This document shows positions 59,403-64,000 of a stretch of DNA of 64,000 nt, piece by piece. This DNA comes from Bacterioplanes sp965233665. Lineage in GTDB: Bacteria; Pseudomonadota; Gammaproteobacteria; Pseudomonadales; Oceanobacteraceae. Made by a program: the position numbers and the translations under genes. How positions within the stretch are numbered: position 1 is the stretch's first letter; the number at the start of each line of letters is the position of its first letter. The notes beneath the pieces were generated by a model that was not told the origin of the DNA, did not search any database, and saw only the letters and a list, made by a program, of their open reading frames with translations. The stretch covers positions 66,295-130,294 of the forward strand of contig CBDDTG010000005.1 of NCBI GenBank assembly GCA_965233665.1. Reading direction: 5' to 3'.

Positions 59403-60572
59403 ATGATCCGTATTCAATCGCTGGACGTGGTATTTGGTGAGCGTCCTGAGCCGGCTTTGCCCCTCATCGATGCGGGTAAAGATCGCGAACAAATTCGCAA
59501 TGAAACTGGCTTGGTGGTCGGTGTTAGGCAAGTCAATTTGGAAGTCGCCAAGGGCGAGATTTGCGTATTGATGGGCTTGTCTGGTTCGGGTAAATCCAGT
59601 TTACTGCGCTGTGTCAACGGCTTAAACCCGGTTGCCCGAGGCAGTGTTGAAATTCAAGTTAATGGTAAATGGGTAGATTTTGTACAGGCGTCGGCGCAGC
59701 AGCAGCGTGATATTCGCCGCAACAGCGTCTCGATGGTGTTTCAGAAGTTTGCGTTGATGCCTTGGCTGACTGTTGCGCAAAATGTCGCCATGCCATTAGA
59801 GCTGCAAGGCCTGGAAAAGGCAGAAGTTGAACGCCGGGTAAAGCAGCAATTAGAGATTGTTGGTTTGGCAGAATGGGCCAATCATAAGCCTGCGGCGCTT
59901 TCTGGTGGTATGCAACAACGCGTCGGTTTAGCCCGTGCATTGGCAACAGAGTCAGAAATTTTGCTGATGGATGAGCCATTTTCTGCCCTTGACCCCTTGA
60001 TTCGTAATCAATTGCAGGATGAACTGCTGGAATTGCAAGAACGCCTTAAAAAAACCATCATATTTGTTAGTCATGATCTGGATGAGGCACTGAAACTGGG
60101 AACGCACATCGCCATTATGAAAGATGCCGAAATTGTTCAGCACGGTCGTCCGGAAGATATCGTTCTTAAGCCGGCCAACGAATATGTGCAGAACTTTGTT
60201 GCTCATACTAACCCGCTGAACGTGCTCAAAGCTGCGTCAATTATGCTGCCCATAGCAGAAATAATTGCCACAGAAACTGGATATTCCTTGCGTGATGACC
60301 AAGACTACTGGTTATCTCGGGATCTGAGTGCGGTTACTTACGGTGATACGTCGCTGGAAGTGATGGATTTTGATCCGCAAATGGATATTGAAAATATGGC
60401 AAAACAGCCATTCGCTGTCCCAGCCCATACTCCTGTTAGACAGGTTATGGAAATCTGTTCGCAGACAGGGCATGCTGTGATGGTGAAAGAATCAGGTGTA
60501 ATAACCGGGGTGATTGGTGAGCAGCAGCTCTACCACACTATGTTAGGTCGCCTGACGTCAGATGCCGCTTAA
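59403..60572 (+). CDS. choV: Choline ABC transporter ATP-binding protein with C-terminal CBS-like domain
   Basis: 389-aa ATPase that energises the importer. Walker A LMGLSGSGKSSLLR, the signature LSGGMQQRVGLARALA, Walker B ILLMDEPFSALDP and the switch His in IFVSHDLDEAL are all intact. The C-terminal 110 residues carry a single CBS-like module (VRQVMEICSQTGHAVMV...VITGVIGEQQL), a common osmo-regulatory addition in glycine betaine/choline systems. AGGAGG precedes ATG 59403; the gene begins 2 bp after choW. Confidence 0.93.
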   Translation: MIRIQSLDVVFGERPEPALPLIDAGKDREQIRNETGLVVGVRQVNLEVAKGEICVLMGLSGSGKSSLLRCVNGLNPVARGSVEIQVNGKWVDFVQASAQQQRDIRRNSVSMVFQKFALMPWLTVAQNVAMPLELQGLEKAEVERRVKQQLEIVGLAEWANHKPAALSGGMQQRVGLARALATESEILLMDEPFSALDPLIRNQLQDELLELQERLKKTIIFVSHDLDEALKLGTHIAIMKDAEIVQHGRPEDIVLKPANEYVQNFVAHTNPLNVLKAASIMLPIAEIIATETGYSLRDDQDYWLSRDLSAVTYGDTSLEVMDFDPQMDIENMAKQPFAVPAHTPVRQVMEICSQTGHAVMVKESGVITGVIGEQQLYHTMLGRLTSDAA

Positions 60573-60646
60573 GTGTCTGACTAAAAAAAGATGCGTAAGC
60601 ATGGCTCACAAGAGCTCTTTAAACTAAGAGAGAGGAAGGAAAGACT

Positions 60647-61759
60647 ATGTTCAAGAAATCATCCCTCGCTTTGGCGGTAGCAGGCTTTGCATTTGCAGGC
60701 AGCGCTATGGCCGCTCCAAGCGTTGATTTGTACGGTCGTATTGATCTGGGTGTAGAACACTACAGCGACGAAGACGGCGTTGGTGCTGATATCTTCGAAG
60801 GCATGGGCGCGACGGTTGGCAACTCTGACGAGCGCGATGTTTCTATGTCTAACGGTAACACCGCTCGCTTAGGTGTTAAGGGCAGTCAAGAGCTGGACTC
60901 TGGTCTGACGCTGGCATACCAGTATGAAATGGCCATTAACTCACTGACTAATGGCGGTGCTCCAGGCACTCGTCAGGCGTGGTTGAGCATTGCTAAAGGC
61001 CCTCATATGTTGAAGGTGGGTGCACAAGACAACTACCTGACTCAATATGGCGGTTTTAACGCGCAAATCAGTGAAGTTCACGGCTTTGGTGCGTACTACT
61101 ACACCACGTGTGACATGCCTGGTTCCATGTCTTGTACCTTCCGTACTAACAGCACCGTATCTTACACCTTCGGTGGCGGCGCTTTCAGTGGTGATGTTTT
61201 CACAGCTACCATTGCTGCTCACATCGCAGAAGATACTCGTAAGTACGGTCCAGAAGATGATGAACAGCCTGTTAACGTTGCTGGCATCACGGGCATGACG
61301 GCGGGTGCAGAAGTTAACCTGGGTTCACTGGCTTTAACCGGTGCTTATCAAGCATCTATGGTCACCGAAGCTGAAGACTACGACGGTGAAGACGTTACAG
61401 CGCCATCGGTTATGTCTTTGGGTGCTCGCTATGCTGTAATGGATGGCTTCAACCTGGGCTTCAACTACCAGCTGCTGGATAAAGATACTGAGAATGACAG
61501 CGGTCGTTCTTCTTGGGTATTGGGCGGTGATTATCAGCTGACCGAAAACGTTCACTTCCACGCCGGCTTTGGTATGGGTGAAGACGATAACGACATGGAG
61601 CGTCAGTTGGACAGCAACCTGTTTGCGCAGGTGGTTTACTCAACCTCTGACAGCAGCCATGTACGTTTAGAGCTGGAGCAGGTGTCTTACAGCTCTGATA
61701 CGGATGCATTGGAAGGCGACGCGACTATGGCGCTGGTATCCTTCCGCCAAAACTTCTAA
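60647..61759 (+). CDS. Outer-membrane porin (Gram-negative porin family), copy 2
   Basis: 370-aa barrel with a signal peptide (about 1-22), the opening VDLYGRIDLGVEHYS and the end SFRQNF. It resembles the porin at 51356 in length and order: EVHGFGAYYY, NSTVSYTF and the final strand VRLELEQVSY. Two cysteines in a loop segment (TTCDMPGSMSC) could form a disulfide and are absent from copy 1. A strong AGAGAGGAAGG ribosome site. The stop lies in a 9-bp repeat that creates further in-frame stops. Confidence 0.92.
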   Translation: MFKKSSLALAVAGFAFAGSAMAAPSVDLYGRIDLGVEHYSDEDGVGADIFEGMGATVGNSDERDVSMSNGNTARLGVKGSQELDSGLTLAYQYEMAINSLTNGGAPGTRQAWLSIAKGPHMLKVGAQDNYLTQYGGFNAQISEVHGFGAYYYTTCDMPGSMSCTFRTNSTVSYTFGGGAFSGDVFTATIAAHIAEDTRKYGPEDDEQPVNVAGITGMTAGAEVNLGSLALTGAYQASMVTEAEDYDGEDVTAPSVMSLGARYAVMDGFNLGFNYQLLDKDTENDSGRSSWVLGGDYQLTENVHFHAGFGMGEDDNDMERQLDSNLFAQVVYSTSDSSHVRLELEQVSYSSDTDALEGDATMALVSFRQNF

Positions 61760-61790
61760 TCGATCTAATCGATCTAATCGATCTGATCGG
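61757..61790 (+). repeat. 9-bp tandem repeat containing in-frame stop codons
   Basis: TAATCGATC occurs three times in perfect tandem (61757-61783), then degenerates to TGATCGG. The unit is a multiple of three and starts at the porin TAA, so the frame reads four stop codons in a row (TAA, TAA, TAA, TGA), each nine bases apart. Confidence 0.95.
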
Positions 61791-61803
61791 TTATTGGTGT
61801 AAA

Positions 61804-61829
61804 AAACACCCGCTTCGGCGGGTGTTTTT
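61804..61829 (+). terminator. Rho-independent terminator of porin copy 2
   Basis: AAACACCCGC (61804-61813) pairs with GCGGGTGTTT (61818-61827), TTCG loop, then a T-run. Confidence 0.93.
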
Positions 61830-61861
61830 ATTTGTGCTGGAAAAAGCTAAGAGGGTAAGTA

Positions 61862-62194
61862 TTGAAGTTATACGGTCTGTTGTTATTAGCCATTGCCGCG
61901 GAGGTGGTTGCTACATCGGCGTTAAAAGCCAGTGAAGGTTTTACTCGGTTAGGGCCGTCTTTACTGGTGGTTGTCGGTTATTCGCTGGCCTTTTTTTGGT
62001 TAAGTCGCGTGCTCTTGGTGATGCCAGTAGGTTTGGCCTACGCCATCTGGTCCGGCGCCGGTATTGTGCTGGTCTCGCTGGCGGGCTGGTGGTGGTTTGG
62101 GCAGTCGTTGGATTTACCGGCCATTATCGGCATGAGCCTGATTGTGGCCGGCGTGGTATTGATTAACGTGTTTTCTTCCGTGCTGCCGCACTGA
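61862..62194 (+). CDS. SMR-family multidrug/quaternary-ammonium efflux pump (EmrE-like)
   Basis: 110-aa, four-helix small multidrug resistance protein. The essential Glu is in IAAEVVATSALKASEGFTR (about 14), with GLAYAIWSGAGIVLVSLAGW and LDLPAIIGMSLIVAGVVLIN as in E. coli EmrE, which is also 110 aa. The start is TTG at 61862 with GAGGG ahead; no upstream ATG exists in frame. Substrates are usually quaternary ammonium compounds; the neighbouring choline genes make this of interest, but a link is inference. Confidence 0.92.
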   Translation: MKLYGLLLLAIAAEVVATSALKASEGFTRLGPSLLVVVGYSLAFFWLSRVLLVMPVGLAYAIWSGAGIVLVSLAGWWWFGQSLDLPAIIGMSLIVAGVVLINVFSSVLPH

Positions 62195-62200
62195 GTTGTT

Positions 62201-63022
62201 TTATTTTTTATTAAGCCCAAAACGCTTGGCTAATATTCGATCCCGCCAAGCCGTCGGTAGCCAGCGCTTCATGGCCGGCAGTGCTGAGCTGCCATTGCCA
62301 AGTCGGATTTCTGCTTTCGGCGTTTGTTTTAATCGAGCTAATAATTGCTGGGCAAATTCTGTGGCCGCTGTTGGGTTCTGCTGAGACGCCACTGCGCGTG
62401 CTTCTATGTGTCGTAGCCAAGGAGCATAGATCGACCCTTCTGCGATGCTATCAAGGCCGGCCAGAGAATTGTCGCCAAAGCCGGACTCAATCGCACCAGG
62501 CTGCACGGTAATGACGTTAATCGCAAAGGGTTTTAGCTCTAATCGCAGTGCATCACTGAGGGAGTGCAAAGCTGCTTTGCTGGCGCAATAAGCGCCGGAA
62601 AACGGTGTGGTTAAAATACCGCTAACGGAACCTATATTGATCACGCTGGCTGAGTTTGCTGCCCGTAGTAGGGGCAAGCAGGCTTGAGTAAGCTGGATGG
62701 GGGCAAATACATTGGTGCGAAACTGCTGTGCCAAGCGCTCATCGGACATTTCCATTAAGGGCCCCATGGCGGCAAAGCCAGCATTATTAATCAAATAATC
62801 CAGCCGACCTTGCTGTTGCTGAATTTGTGCCGCGCAGCGCTGAATGGCTTGGGCGTCATTGACGTCTAATTGCAGTGGATAAAGCTTGGGGTGTTCTGCC
62901 AGCGGCAAAGAGTCTAAACGTCGTACGCCGGCATACACGGTCCAGCCCTGGTGCAAGCATTCTTTGGCCAGTGCTGCGCCAATGCCGCTGGAGCAGCCGG
63001 TAATTAAAGCGACCTGATTCAT
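62201..63022 (-). CDS. Short-chain dehydrogenase/reductase
   Basis: 273-aa SDR with ALITGCSSGIGAALAKE (about 5-21), NNAG, the catalytic Ser in GSVSGIL and YCASK (YxxxK) and RLELKPFAINVITVQPGAI. ATG 63022 overlaps the amidase stop (ATGA) and follows AGGA; the upstream in-frame residues lie within the amidase. Likely co-transcribed with the amidase. Confidence 0.9.
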   Translation of the reverse strand: MNQVALITGCSSGIGAALAKECLHQGWTVYAGVRRLDSLPLAEHPKLYPLQLDVNDAQAIQRCAAQIQQQQGRLDYLINNAGFAAMGPLMEMSDERLAQQFRTNVFAPIQLTQACLPLLRAANSASVINIGSVSGILTTPFSGAYCASKAALHSLSDALRLELKPFAINVITVQPGAIESGFGDNSLAGLDSIAEGSIYAPWLRHIEARAVASQQNPTAATEFAQQLLARLKQTPKAEIRLGNGSSALPAMKRWLPTAWRDRILAKRFGLNKK

Positions 63023-64000
63023 GCGGGTTCCTGCCGTGTGGATGTGGTTGAGGCGGATTGTGCCAGCGGAGATAAGTGCTGGAACCAAGGGGCGGCGTGT
63101 TCCAGTTGAGTAGCCAATTGCAGCAAGGTGGCTTCATCGCCCAGCGGTGCCATAAATTGCACGCCCAGCGGCAAGCCGTGATCGCTCCAATATAAGGGCA
63201 CCGACATGGCCGGTGCACCGGTTAAATTGGCCAGTTGGGTAAAGGGCAGTTTTTCTAAATTATCCATCGCCATGGCTTTGACCATGCCGGTTTTTAACAG
63301 CAATTTATGCAGCCCTAAACCATTTATAAGCTGCATGCCAATGCGTTCTAGTAAAGGTGGCTCAAAAGCACCGATTTTAACCGGCTCAGCACCGAGCGTT
63401 GGCGTTAACAGCAAGTCGTAGCGCTGGTGGAACATGGCCATAGTTTGGGCAAATTGATTCCAGCGCCGTTTGGCGCTTACAAACTCACCGGCACTGATGC
63501 AATTGCCAATCATGCCAACGGTGCGGGTGGTGAGTTCAACGTCCAGGTTGCGGGGGCGACTATCAATCAGTTGCGCCACGTGCTCCAGGTCGGCGGCGAC
63601 GTGACCAAAATACATGGTCAAATAGGAGTCAGCCAAGGCTTCGCCGTCCAATTGAATGTCGACTTCATCGACTTCGTGCCCCAAGTCTTGCAGCAAGCTG
63701 ACCGCTTTTTCTACGGCACGCACGGCCTCTGGAGCGACGGGGCGGTCGACAAATGAGCGGCTACTAAAACCAATCTTTAACTTTCTTACCGGCTGCTGGC
63801 TTAACTGCAGAAAATCATGTCGGGCGGGCACAGGGTAAGGGCTAGAGCCATCCGGCCCGGCGATGGCATCAAGCATGGCGGCACTGTCTCGCACGCTGCG
63901 TGTTAACACGTGCTCCGCCGCGGCGCCGTCCCAAAACTCGGTGTAGTAAGGGCCTGTGGGCGTGCGGCCACGGCTGGGTTTCAGGCCAAACAGGCCGCAG
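63019..64000 (-). CDS. Amidase signature family protein (C-terminal part, cut by window edge)
   Basis: The open frame continues through 64000; the visible 326 residues begin CGLFGLKPSRGRTP, the segment shortly after the catalytic Ser-Gly-rich region of amidases. TRSVRDSAAMLDAIAG and the C-terminal LTGAPAMSVPL follow the family. The Ser-Ser-Lys triad lies outside the window, so activity cannot be judged here. The amide substrate is unknown. Confidence 0.88.
   Translation of the reverse strand, partial: CGLFGLKPSRGRTPTGPYYTEFWDGAAAEHVLTRSVRDSAAMLDAIAGPDGSSPYPVPARHDFLQLSQQPVRKLKIGFSSRSFVDRPVAPEAVRAVEKAVSLLQDLGHEVDEVDIQLDGEALADSYLTMYFGHVAADLEHVAQLIDSRPRNLDVELTTRTVGMIGNCISAGEFVSAKRRWNQFAQTMAMFHQRYDLLLTPTLGAEPVKIGAFEPPLLERIGMQLINGLGLHKLLLKTGMVKAMAMDNLEKLPFTQLANLTGAPAMSVPLYWSDHGLPLGVQFMAPLGDEATLLQLATQLEHAAPWFQHLSPLAQSASTTSTRQEPA

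Noticed and set aside
1..64000. CRISPR arrays, tRNA or rRNA genes, prophage or intact transposase
   Set aside because: None seen on either strand; no regular spacer-repeat pattern, no rRNA-like block and no integrase or transposase frame.

Overview
The window reads as a chromosomal segment of a marine, aerobic gammaproteobacterium of the Oceanospirillales/Pseudomonadales sphere. The reasons are gene order (mfd beside an N-terminally extended gap and then nqrABCDEF; leucine dehydrogenase followed by E1alpha-E1beta-E2; acs followed by a LuxR-type response regulator; betIBA with a choline ABC importer), a sodium-pumping NADH dehydrogenase, several outer-membrane porins and osmoprotectant synthesis. 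No rRNA, tRNA, CRISPR array, prophage or intact transposase was seen. Genes are dense and most are ordinary core or accessory metabolism.

Layout. 1-9.4 kb: the 5' part of mfd (minus), divergent gap, then the six-gene nqr operon. 9.5-17.5 kb: a delta-9-type desaturase, SDR and small genes, a saccharopine-dehydrogenase-like reductase divergent from a LysR regulator, a lipoprotein amidohydrolase, a DUF599 membrane protein and a membrane-anchored FKBP; a 259-bp inverted-repeat element sits between the last two. 17.7-22 kb: leucine dehydrogenase and a 2-oxoacid dehydrogenase E1a/E1b/E2 operon. 22-29.3 kb: a degenerate exonuclease-like gene, a second inverted-repeat element (262 bp), DUF2789, a front-end-type desaturase with an AraC regulator, fadD, and a membrane sensor with a decayed kinase-like end. 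29.5-38.2 kb: FNR-controlled ompW, cls, folE, murI, a diguanylate cyclase, PPK2, YceI, and a YlqF/RbgA-type GTPase. 38.5-46.6 kb: small conserved genes, bolA, a START protein, a Pho-box-preceded PstS-OmpA fusion, a DcaP-like porin, and acs with a response regulator. 46.6-53.3 kb: cysDN (minus), a hydrolase, zapE, a porin and a family-3 solute-binding protein. 53.8-60.6 kb: betI-betB-betA-choX-choW-choV, which imports choline and oxidises it to glycine betaine. 60.6-64 kb: a second porin paralogous to the first, an EmrE-type SMR pump, an SDR and the C-terminal part of an amidase.

The least ordinary points are: two short non-autonomous inverted-repeat elements plus a solo terminal repeat, all bordered by YTAR tetranucleotides that in two cases coincide with a gene's stop codon; a CysN that carries what looks like a vestigial APS-kinase tail; a PstS-OmpA fusion under a Pho box; a pseudokinase-like sensor; a hairpin with a GNRA loop between choX and choW; and a 9-bp repeat that gives the second porin four in-frame stop codons. 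I did not find a convincing wholly new multi-gene system.
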